Below are positions 1 to 4,752 of a DNA stretch of 6,938 nucleotides, piece by piece (the stretch's first letter is position 1; each line of letters opens with the position of its first letter). Origin of the DNA: an uncultured Oscillospiraceae bacterium (GTDB taxonomy: Bacteria; Bacillota; Clostridia; Oscillospirales; Ruminococcaceae). The notes beneath the pieces are model-generated. The model ran no database searches. It had not been told where the DNA came from and saw only the letters and a program-made list of their open reading frames with translations. The position numbers were made by a program, and so were the translations under genes. The stretch spans positions 1 through 6,938 of the forward strand of contig CATXYA010000083.1 in NCBI GenBank assembly GCA_958403605.1, written 5' to 3'.

Positions 1-414
1 GCATTTGGAGCAGCCCGCTTCCACCAGACAGGACAAAAAGCAGTACAGGCTGAACAGCAGATACGTGATCAGCCCCGCCAGCAGGAAGGTGATGCCCAGC
101 GTGAGGATGGGGCTGTACACGCCCAGGTAAGAGATCGCCATGGCGAACATGCTGATGGCCAGCAGCAAGATGGCGGGAATGAGCACCTTTTGGCCGTGGC
201 GGCAGATGCAGGCGTTCATGGCCTTGTCCTGCCGCAGCAGCGTGGTGGCGGCCAGCGTGGTGAGGAACAGGGCAAACGCGCTGAACAAGCCTCCCAGCAC
301 CGGCCCAAAGGTGAACAGGCATTCGCAGTAGTTGTACAGCAGCATGGTCATGATGATGCCGACCACGACGCTGGCTACCACGGCAATGATGTCGTAACAT
401 TTGTTATTGCACAT
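1..414 (-). CDS. Cys-rich four-helix membrane protein, unknown function (3' end outside window)
   Basis: An open frame of 138 codons starts with ATG at 414-412 and runs off the left edge without a stop. A good Shine-Dalgarno site (AAGGAG, 430-425 on the minus strand) lies about ten bases before the ATG and fixes the start. Hydrophobic stretches at about residues 8-27, 35-60, 77-97 and 100-130 suggest four transmembrane helices. There are ten Cys in 138 residues: C2, C6, C30, C32, C69, C71, C125, C129, C135 and C138. They form pairs such as CNNKC at the N-terminus, CEC after helix 1, CIC in the loop before helix 3, and CSKC at the visible end. It begins 36 bases after the Cys-rich gene at 451-1083 and is probably cotranscribed with it. 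I do not recognise the family. The paired cysteines could bind metal or form disulphides, but this is inference. The true length is unknown because the gene is cut. Confidence 0.8.
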   Translation of the reverse strand, partial: MCNNKCYDIIAVVASVVVGIIMTMLLYNYCECLFTFGPVLGGLFSAFALFLTTLAATTLLRQDKAMNACICRHGQKVLIPAILLLAISMFAMAISYLGVYSPILTLGITFLLAGLITYLLFSLYCFLSCLVEAGCSKC

Positions 415-450
415 AGTGGATACTCTCCTTTTTAAAGCGATCGAAAAAAG

Positions 451-1083
451 TTACAGAGCGGCATTCGCGGAGTTGAAATCGATGTAATGGGCGATGACCT
501 TCGCCGTGAAGTGGCGGCGGCTGCCGCAGGGGTCATGCCGCCCGCTGACGCTGATGTCCTCGGGCAGGATGAAACGCATGGAAGCCACGGGGATATCCAT
601 GCAGTGGCAGTTGCGGTGCGCGGGAACGGTAAAGGTCTTCATGCCGCGGGGATACTCGTTGCCGCGGCCGTCCACCTCATTGAGGGCGACGCCCACAGCC
701 ACGCGCTTGCCGGGACACACGTTTTTCAGCGTCATCGTCAAATCGAGGATGCGGCCCTGGCCGTCCAGGACTGTGTCGCCGAGATGGCAGAGCTTATGGT
801 CTTCACATTTTTCAAAATAGATGTCGTCGCCGCCGGGCTGGGGACGGTGGTCCTCACAGGGCTTGCACGGCTCGCTGGGATGGCTGGGCTCACTGGGTTC
901 GCTCGGCGGGCAGGGGACGGTGGGATGGCTGGGCTCATGGGATTCCGCACAGGGCGGGACATAAGCCTCGGGCATCGGGGGACAGGGCATCTGCGGGGCG
1001 GGCGCGGCTTCGGCGCCGGGCCACCGGGTGCCCTCGAGGTCCTCACTGCCGATAGCGATGGTTCCCAGATCGATCGTTTGCAT
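451..1083 (-). CDS. Cys/His/Pro-rich protein with conserved-looking C-terminal domain, unknown function
   Basis: A 210-residue protein. The start at 1083 is supported by GAGGAGG (1097-1091 on the minus strand) seven bases before the ATG. There is no signal peptide or membrane segment. Residues 25-85 are Pro-rich and low in complexity, with repeated SEP, SHP and PCPP units. Residues 73-100 hold a Cys/His cluster with CEDH twice (C76-H79 and C93-H96), CKPC and CHLG. Residues 110-205 look like a compact beta-rich domain, including CPGKRVAVGV, NEYPRGMKTFTVPAH, RFILPEDISVSG and AKVIAHYID. I believe similar C-terminal domains recur in hypothetical clostridial proteins, but I cannot name the family. 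There are 11 Cys in all (34, 45, 58, 73, 76, 93, 99, 123, 159, 161, 186). Such a protein without a signal could be a metal-binding, spore-coat-like or otherwise cross-linked structural protein; none of these is shown. It is the first gene of a probable two-gene unit with the membrane protein at 1-414. Confidence 0.85.
   Translation of the reverse strand: MQTIDLGTIAIGSEDLEGTRWPGAEAAPAPQMPCPPMPEAYVPPCAESHEPSHPTVPCPPSEPSEPSHPSEPCKPCEDHRPQPGGDDIYFEKCEDHKLCHLGDTVLDGQGRILDLTMTLKNVCPGKRVAVGVALNEVDGRGNEYPRGMKTFTVPAHRNCHCMDIPVASMRFILPEDISVSGRHDPCGSRRHFTAKVIAHYIDFNSANAAL
876..937. repeat. 17-base direct repeat coding the SEP/SHP-rich linker
   Basis: The 17-mer TGGGATGGCTGGGCTCA occurs at 876-892 and again at 921-937, an offset of 45 bases or 15 codons. 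It is therefore in frame with the minus-strand gene and encodes the repeated EPSHP units. A shorter repeat, GGGGACGGTGG, lies at 840-850 and 913-923, offset by 73 bases and not in frame. The pattern suggests the Pro-rich linker grew by duplication or slippage. Confidence 0.7.
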
Positions 1084-1166
1084 AGTGGTGCCTCCTCATT
1101 GTTTTGCCTGCGGCCGGGTGAAGGCCGCGAAGCGGATTGCGCGGAAAAGGCGCCGCGGCGCCTGGC

Positions 1167-1203
1167 GGAGGCATGGCCTGTCGGCCGCTGCCTCCCCTTT
1201 TTT
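1167..1203 (+). terminator. Intrinsic-terminator-like hairpin with T6, no obvious upstream plus-strand gene
   Basis: GGAGGCA (1167-1173) pairs with TGCCTCC (1189-1195), and inside it GGCC pairs with GGCC around a TGTC loop. Two C residues and then six T residues (1198-1203) follow. The form fits a plus-strand intrinsic terminator. However, the only gene upstream in this direction lies on the opposite strand, so it may act on antisense transcription into the region, or it may be a structure in the minus-strand leader. Confidence 0.45.
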
Positions 1204-1265
1204 GCCGGATGCCGGCATCTGTTGTGTGCACGCCTCATCCTATGTCCCGCCCGGGGACGCTGACA

Positions 1266-1283
1266 CCGGCGCCCGGGCGCCGG
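1266..1283. repeat. 18-base perfect GC palindrome
   Basis: CCGGCGCCC is followed directly by its reverse complement GGGCGCCGG. It abuts the AT-rich palindrome at 1283-1298. It could be a protein-binding site or an RNA stem. No T-tract follows on either strand close enough to make it a good terminator. Confidence 0.5.
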
Positions 1284-1298
1284 GTTTACTATAAAACC
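1283..1298. promoter_or_regulatory. Operator-like palindrome over a possible minus-strand -10
   Basis: GGTTT-ACTATA-AAACC is a 5+6+5 inverted repeat. On the minus strand its centre reads TATAGT, a plausible -10 about 205 bases before the gene at 1083. No recognisable -35 stands 16-18 bases before it, so this is a weak candidate for a regulated promoter of the minus-strand pair. Confidence 0.3.
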
Positions 1299-1416
1299 AC
1301 CGCAAATGCGTCCTCCCCGGCCTCCTGGATGCCCCCTTTTGCGGGCGGCGGACCATTCCGCCGGGAAACGTCCCGGCAAAAACTTTTCCCGCACCGCCGG
1401 ACGCAAGACCTACCCC

Positions 1417-1445
1417 TTGCTTTTTACTCTGCTATCCTTTATAAT
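1417..1445 (+). promoter_or_regulatory. Sigma-70/sigma-A type promoter for the ABC operon leader
   Basis: TTGCTT (1417-1422) and a perfect TATAAT (1440-1445) are separated by exactly 17 bases. The surrounding stretch is clearly AT-rich against a GC-rich background. Transcription would start near 1452 and give a leader of about 178 bases before the ATPase start at 1630. Confidence 0.8.
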
Positions 1446-1480
1446 AAATTTCAAATCTTGTTTTGGAGGGATCTGCCGCT

Positions 1481-1633
1481 ATGGACAACGCCGCAGGCGA
1501 CGCTGCCCGAGGACGCCCCCGCGCGCTTTCTCACGATGCAAAAGGCATGACTTACGCCCCCGGCCAGGGGCGCGGGCCATGCCTTTTTCAGTTTTGCGGA
1601 TTTTACAATTTCTTTACATGGAGGACACAATGA
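1481..1633 (+). CDS. Putative 50-residue leader peptide ORF upstream of the ABC ATPase
   Basis: ATG at 1481 follows a strong Shine-Dalgarno site (GGAGGG, 1465-1470) by ten bases, about 30 bases into the predicted transcript. The frame runs 50 codons and ends with TGA at 1631-1633, overlapping the ATPase ATG (1630-1632) in the classic ATGA arrangement of translational coupling. The frame passes right through the terminator hairpin at 1540-1588. The peptide has a small, charged N-terminal half (MDNAAGDAARGRPRALSHDA) and an aromatic-rich end containing FQFCGFYNFF. That end is coded by the T-rich sequence after the terminator, so its composition may mean little. I know no matching family. It may be a regulatory leader whose translation matters more than its product, or a chance ORF. 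The promoter, ribosome site and stop/start overlap together argue for the former. Confidence 0.45.
   Translation: MDNAAGDAARGRPRALSHDAKGMTYAPGQGRGPCLFQFCGFYNFFTWRTQ
1540..1588 (+). terminator. Strong intrinsic terminator/attenuator in the ABC operon leader
   Basis: AAAAGGCATG (1540-1549) pairs perfectly with CATGCCTTTT (1578-1587). After a symmetric five-base internal loop, CGCCCC (1555-1560) pairs with GGGGCG (1567-1572). A T-run (1584-1588) closes the structure. It lies between the promoter at 1417-1445 and the ATPase gene, so transcripts should often stop near 1590 unless relieved. An upstream segment CGCCCCCGCGC (1514-1524) also matches the right arm: CGCCCC with 1567-1572, or CCCGCGC with GCGCGGG at 1570-1576. 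It is a candidate antiterminator arm. The alternative reading is that the terminator simply ends a separate small RNA of about 140 bases. Confidence 0.75.
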
Positions 1634-2340
1634 AATTACAATTGACCGGCATCCAAAAAGCCTTTGGGACAAAGGAAGTCCTGCGGGGCTGCACATTTTC
1701 CTTTGAAAAGGGCAAGATCTACGGCCTGCTGGGCCGCAACGGCGCGGGCAAAACGACGCTGTTCAACTGCCTGACGGACGAGGTGCGTCCTGACAGCGGC
1801 CAGGCCCTGCTGGCGGCAGAAAGCGGCACGCACCCCTTGAAGCCGGAGGAGATCGGCTATGTCTTTTCCACTCCCGTGCTGCCGGATTTTTTGACCGGCT
1901 ATGAATTCGTGCGCTTTTATCTGGACATCAACGCGGCAAAGGCCGACCCCGCCAAGACCATCGACGACTATTTCGACCTGGTGAAGATCGACCCCGAGGA
2001 CCGGCACCGCCTCATCAAGGGCTACTCCCACGGCATGAAAAACAAGGTGCAGATGCTGTGCTTCCTCATCGCCCGGCCCCCGGTCATCCTGCTGGACGAG
2101 CCGCTGACCTCCTTCGACGTGGTGGTGGCGCTGGAGATCAAGCAGCTGCTGCGCCAGATCAAGCACGACCACATCATCATTTTTTCCACGCATATCCTAC
2201 AGCTGGCCACGGACCTGTGCGACGAGCTGGTGGTGCTCAGCGAGGGCTGCCTGCAGTCCGTGGACCCGGCCCTGCTGCAGAGCAGGGACTTTGAAGCGCA
2301 GATCATCGAACTGCTGAAAGACGAGGAAGGCCATGATTAA
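1630..2340 (+). CDS. ABC transporter ATP-binding protein
   Basis: A 236-residue single-domain ABC ATPase that should sit on the inner face of the membrane and power the adjoining membrane protein. Visible motifs are Walker A GRNGAGKT (35-42), the signature region GYSHGMKNK (121-129), Walker B VILLDEP (152-158), D-loop region LTSFD (159-163) and H-loop STH (H188). The signature is SHGMK rather than LSGGQ, as in many ATPases paired with ABC-2-like permeases. The usual Q-loop Gln is not evident: the segment reads IGYVFSTPVLPDF (75-87). The start at 1630 is chosen because GGAGG (1620-1624) lies five bases before it; an in-frame ATG at 1618 overlaps that site and is less likely. The gene overlaps the next one by eight bases. 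It is preceded by a promoter, a leader ORF and a terminator, which suggests attenuation control. It has one nucleotide-binding domain, so it is not an ABC-F protein. The substrate is unknown. Confidence 0.93.
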   Translation: MKLQLTGIQKAFGTKEVLRGCTFSFEKGKIYGLLGRNGAGKTTLFNCLTDEVRPDSGQALLAAESGTHPLKPEEIGYVFSTPVLPDFLTGYEFVRFYLDINAAKADPAKTIDDYFDLVKIDPEDRHRLIKGYSHGMKNKVQMLCFLIARPPVILLDEPLTSFDVVVALEIKQLLRQIKHDHIIIFSTHILQLATDLCDELVVLSEGCLQSVDPALLQSRDFEAQIIELLKDEEGHD

Positions 2341-3955
2341 GACGCTGCGCCAGATCATCCAACTGAAAACGGCCCTGTGGGCCAACGCTTTCTTGTATTA
2401 CTGGCAGCGCCTGTGGCTGGTGGGCGGCTGGGTGCCCGATTCCGCCTACGGCAGCCGGCGTTTAAAGCGCGTGCTCTCGGCCCTGGCCCTGGCGGCGCGG
2501 CTGCTGCTGGAGGTGTGCGGCAAGCCGCTGTACCTGCTGTGCTTTATGGGGCTGCCGGCGGTGCTGCTGGCGCAGCAGAACCCGCAGGCCCAGGGCGTGG
2601 CGTTTTTGGCGCAGGCGCTGTTTTTCCTCAGCGGCGTGCTGGGGGCCTTCGGCGACAGCCAGGTGTTCACGGTGACGCGGGACAAGGTGACCTGCATCAA
2701 GTATCTGCACATGGACGCCCGCACCTATCTGCAGGCGTTCCTCGCCTTCAAATACGTGCCGCTTTTCCTCTCCTGGCTGCTGTGGCTGCCGCTGGCGGCC
2801 CAGGCGCTGGGCGGCACGCCCTGGCAGGGCGCGGCGCTGTGGGCGATGCTGTTCGGCACCCGCATGCTGGGCGAGGCCGTGCAGCTGCTGGTGTTCGACC
2901 GCACGGGCAAGGTGCTGTCCCGCAGCATGGTCTGGGGCTGGGTGCTCATCGCGGCCGGGCTGGCGGGCGCCTACGCGCCCTTTTTACTGGGTGGGGGTTT
3001 GTCCTTGGGCAGGCTGCTGCTGCATCCCGCAGCGGGCGCGGCGTTTTTGGCGCTGGGCGCCGGGTGCCTGTGGTACATCACCGTGGGCTACCGGGGCTAC
3101 GAGGAAACCTTCCACCGCTCGCTGGACCTGGGCTTTTTGCTCTCCACGCTGCTGAAAGCCTCGTCGGGCGCCAGCACCTCCAGCAAGGAGGTGGCGCTGC
3201 GCGAACAGGACGTGCGCCTGCCCGCGCAGCAGCGGGCCCGGCTGGAAGGGCTGCACGGCTACGCCTATCTCAACGCGCTGTTTTTCGCCCGGCACCGGCG
3301 GCAGCTGATGAAGCCCGTATACTACCGGCTGCTGATCGCGGCGTACATACTGGCAATGGGCGCGCTCTTTGCCCTGAAGGACCCGGCCTCGGCGCGCAAG
3401 GTGGGCGAAAGCCTGACGGCCTTGCTGCCCTTTTTCGTCTACCTGATGTATTTCATGACCGTGGCGGACAAAGCCGCCCGCGCCATGTTCTACAACTGCG
3501 ACAAGGACCTGCTGCACTACGCCTACTACCGCCTACCCCACACCGTGCTCAAGACCTTCCAGCTGCGCCTGGTGCGTGTTGCGCTATATGATGTGGCCGT
3601 GGCGGGCGGCGTATGCCTGGCGGCGGTGGGCTTCCGGCTGCTGTGCGGCCTGGCGCCCTTCAGCGCCGACCTGCTGCTGTTCTGCGCGGCCATTCTGCTG
3701 CTGGCGGTGCTGTTCACCGTGCACCACTTGGGGCTGTACTACCTGTTCCAGCCCTACGCGGAAAACCTCCAGGTGAAAAATCCGTTTTTCTCCATCGTCA
3801 ACGGCGTGCTGTTCCTGCTCTGCTTTTTGTGCCTCCAGCTGGAGGTGGGCGGCCTGGGCTTCACCGTGACGGTGCTGCTGTTCACCTTGGGGTACACCGC
3901 GGCGGCGCTGGTGCTGGTATACCGCCTGGCGCCCCGCACGTTCCGCGTAAAATAA
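2333..3955 (+). CDS. ABC transporter membrane subunit, large polytopic permease
   Basis: A 540-residue, strongly hydrophobic protein. Its ATG (2333) lies inside the end of the ATPase gene, an eight-base overlap, with GAGGAAGG (2323-2330) just before it, so the two are translationally coupled. I count roughly 11-12 likely membrane helices, for example at about residues 64-82, 90-108, 138-160, 200-222, 228-250, 330-347, 362-378, 417-440, 445-470, 485-503 and 508-530. A hydrophilic stretch at about 275-330 (rich in K, E, R and Q) separates two membrane halves and probably lies in the cytoplasm near the ATPase. This two-half layout resembles EcsB-like or other large exporter permeases rather than short ABC-2 subunits, but I cannot place the family by eye. 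The coupled ATPase, which has an exporter-style signature, favours export of an unknown substrate. No periplasmic-type binding protein is present in the window. Confidence 0.85.
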   Translation: MIKTLRQIIQLKTALWANAFLYYWQRLWLVGGWVPDSAYGSRRLKRVLSALALAARLLLEVCGKPLYLLCFMGLPAVLLAQQNPQAQGVAFLAQALFFLSGVLGAFGDSQVFTVTRDKVTCIKYLHMDARTYLQAFLAFKYVPLFLSWLLWLPLAAQALGGTPWQGAALWAMLFGTRMLGEAVQLLVFDRTGKVLSRSMVWGWVLIAAGLAGAYAPFLLGGGLSLGRLLLHPAAGAAFLALGAGCLWYITVGYRGYEETFHRSLDLGFLLSTLLKASSGASTSSKEVALREQDVRLPAQQRARLEGLHGYAYLNALFFARHRRQLMKPVYYRLLIAAYILAMGALFALKDPASARKVGESLTALLPFFVYLMYFMTVADKAARAMFYNCDKDLLHYAYYRLPHTVLKTFQLRLVRVALYDVAVAGGVCLAAVGFRLLCGLAPFSADLLLFCAAILLLAVLFTVHHLGLYYLFQPYAENLQVKNPFFSIVNGVLFLLCFLCLQLEVGGLGFTVTVLLFTLGYTAAALVLVYRLAPRTFRVK

Positions 3956-3985
3956 TCCCCGCCGGGTGCCGCGCGGGCCGTTTTG

Positions 3986-3994
3986 TGCTATACT
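3986..3994 (+). promoter_or_regulatory. Extended -10 promoter for the 204-residue membrane protein gene
   Basis: TGCTATACT gives a TGn extension plus a TATACT -10 box (3989-3994). The -35 region at the right distance (GTGCCG, 3966-3971) is poor, which fits an extended -10 promoter. Transcription would start near 4001, leaving a 5' leader of about 20 bases. A weak GC hairpin with TTTT just upstream (about 3957-3984) might end the ABC operon. Confidence 0.55.
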
Positions 3995-4020
3995 GGAGAA
4001 AACGGAGAGGCGGTGGCGGT

Positions 4021-4635
4021 ATGGGACGGGAACGGCTGCGGGACGTGGGCACCTTTTTGCTGATGAGCGCGCTGTTGTACCTGCTGCACCGGTACACGTC
4101 AAATTTCGGCCTGTTTTCCCAGTGGCTGCAAAACGATCCGCTGACGGTGCTGCTCCCCTTTATTCTGGGCCCCGGCCTGTACGGGCTGCTGGCGGGCTGG
4201 ATGGGCTGGGCGAAGCTCGGCAGGCTGTGCCTCGGTTCGGCTGCGGCGGCCCTGGCGCTGCTGCCCTTGACGGCGCTGTTGATGGACGCCGGCGCCGCGC
4301 TGCGGGACGTCAGTTCCTTCTTCGGCGTCACCTGGTCCTATGCCCTGGCGTTTGCGCTGGCCGCCTGGCTGTACGGGGAACTGTTCGGCTGGGCGCTGGC
4401 CGCCGCTTTGGGCGGAAAGGCCGCTTGGAGCCGCGGCAGGCCCGCGCTTTGGCGGCTGGGCTGGTTTTTCTGCTGCCTGGGCGCGGCGGTGCTGTATCAA
4501 AAGTCCATCGAATTTTTCCCGCACACCCGCCTGATGGACTTTCAGGCGCAGACCGCGCTGCTGCTGTACGTTTTTGTCCCCTTCGCGGGCATTTTTCTGG
4601 AGTGTCTATCGTTCCGCGCCCGGCGGCAGGCGTGA
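4021..4635 (+). CDS. Six-helix integral membrane protein, unknown function
   Basis: A 204-residue protein with hydrophobic segments at about residues 9-24, 40-61, 68-89, 103-128, 145-161 and 177-196, so probably six membrane helices. It has a short basic N-terminus (MGRERLR) and a basic C-terminus (RARRQA), consistent with both ends inside the cell by the positive-inside rule. I do not recognise a family and see no catalytic motif. The ATG at 4021 follows GAGAGG (4005-4010) by ten bases, and the gene appears to have its own promoter 27 bases upstream. It starts 65 bases after the ABC permease stop, on the same strand. It may be functionally linked to the transporter, but the separate promoter makes this uncertain. 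A strong terminator at 4672-4706 ends the transcript. Confidence 0.8.
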   Translation: MGRERLRDVGTFLLMSALLYLLHRYTSNFGLFSQWLQNDPLTVLLPFILGPGLYGLLAGWMGWAKLGRLCLGSAAAALALLPLTALLMDAGAALRDVSSFFGVTWSYALAFALAAWLYGELFGWALAAALGGKAAWSRGRPALWRLGWFFCCLGAAVLYQKSIEFFPHTRLMDFQAQTALLLYVFVPFAGIFLECLSFRARRQA

Positions 4636-4671
4636 GCGCGCAGGGCAGCACGGCTGTACCCGCTGTCAGCA

Positions 4672-4706
4672 AAAAGGCTCCTTCGGCTAAGCCGAAGGAG
4701 CCTTTT
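4672..4706. terminator. Bidirectional intrinsic terminator between convergent genes
   Basis: AAAAGGCTCCTTCGGC (4672-4687) and its perfect reverse complement GCCGAAGGAGCCTTTT (4691-4706) flank a TAA loop. A-runs and T-runs on both sides let it act for the plus-strand membrane protein gene and as a backup for the minus-strand asparaginase transcript. Confidence 0.92.
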
Positions 4707-4712
4707 CCTTGC

Positions 4713-4747
4713 AAAGAAAGAACGGGCGGCCCGTGGGCCGCTCGTTC
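4713..4747 (-). terminator. Intrinsic terminator of the prfC-asparaginase transcript
   Basis: Read on the minus strand, GAACGAGCGGCC (4747-4736) pairs with GGCCGCCCGTTC (4731-4720) around a CACG loop (4735-4732), with one G-U pair. The tail TTTCTTT follows (4719-4713). It begins five bases after the asparaginase stop codon and is followed by the second hairpin at 4706-4672. Confidence 0.8.
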
Positions 4748-4752
4748 AGCGT

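Larger units (their letters stand above)
1084..1416. other. Hairpin-rich divergent intergenic region
   Basis: No convincing gene lies in these 333 bases. They hold an unusual density of inverted repeats. There is a 14-base palindrome GGCGCCGCGGCGCC (1149-1162), followed by TTTT when read on the minus strand. There is a terminator-like hairpin at 1167-1203, a stem TGCCGG/CCGGCA around an ATG loop (about 1203-1217), and an 18-base perfect palindrome (1266-1283). An operator-like palindrome lies at 1283-1298. Two adjacent 6-bp hairpins (1347-1362 and 1361-1376) are enclosed by TTTTGC/GCAAAA (1337-1342 and 1376-1381). No good promoter for the minus-strand genes was found: the best -10 candidate, TATAGT (1293-1288), lacks a -35. 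High GC raises the chance background for such palindromes. Confidence 0.6.

Noticed and set aside
487..1263. Long plus-strand open frame opposite the Cys-rich gene
   Set aside because: It is antisense to a gene with a strong ribosome site and sensible protein composition, has no good ribosome site itself, and is expected from high GC.
1493..1520. Possible guanidine-II (mini-ykkC) riboswitch
   Set aside because: One hairpin GCAG/CTGC carries GACG in its loop, but the required paired ACGR tetraloops are not both present.
1536..1550. Tiny MQKA leader ORF entering the terminator left arm
   Set aside because: No ribosome site precedes it; the better-supported leader ORF starts at 1481.
1306..1629. 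N-terminal extension of the ATPase frame
   Set aside because: The upstream frame crosses the promoter and terminator and encodes Arg/Pro-rich nonsense; the ATPase fold begins at 1630 after a good ribosome site.
1618..1629. Alternative ATPase start at the ATG four codons upstream
   Set aside because: That ATG overlaps the GGAGG ribosome site, which is correctly spaced for the ATG at 1630.
1617..1629. Phe/Tyr/Trp-rich end of the leader ORF as an amino-acid sensor
   Set aside because: The aromatic codons lie after the terminator, where stalling could not control it in the classical way, and they reflect the T-rich sequence there.
1630..2340. ABC-F antibiotic-resistance ATPase
   Set aside because: There is only one nucleotide-binding domain, the signature is not of ABC-F type, and a membrane partner follows directly.
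2377..3591. 404-codon plus-strand frame inside the permease gene
   Set aside because: It is a +2 frame shadow with Ala/Gly/Arg-rich composition; the overlapping permease frame has coherent membrane helices and coupled translation.
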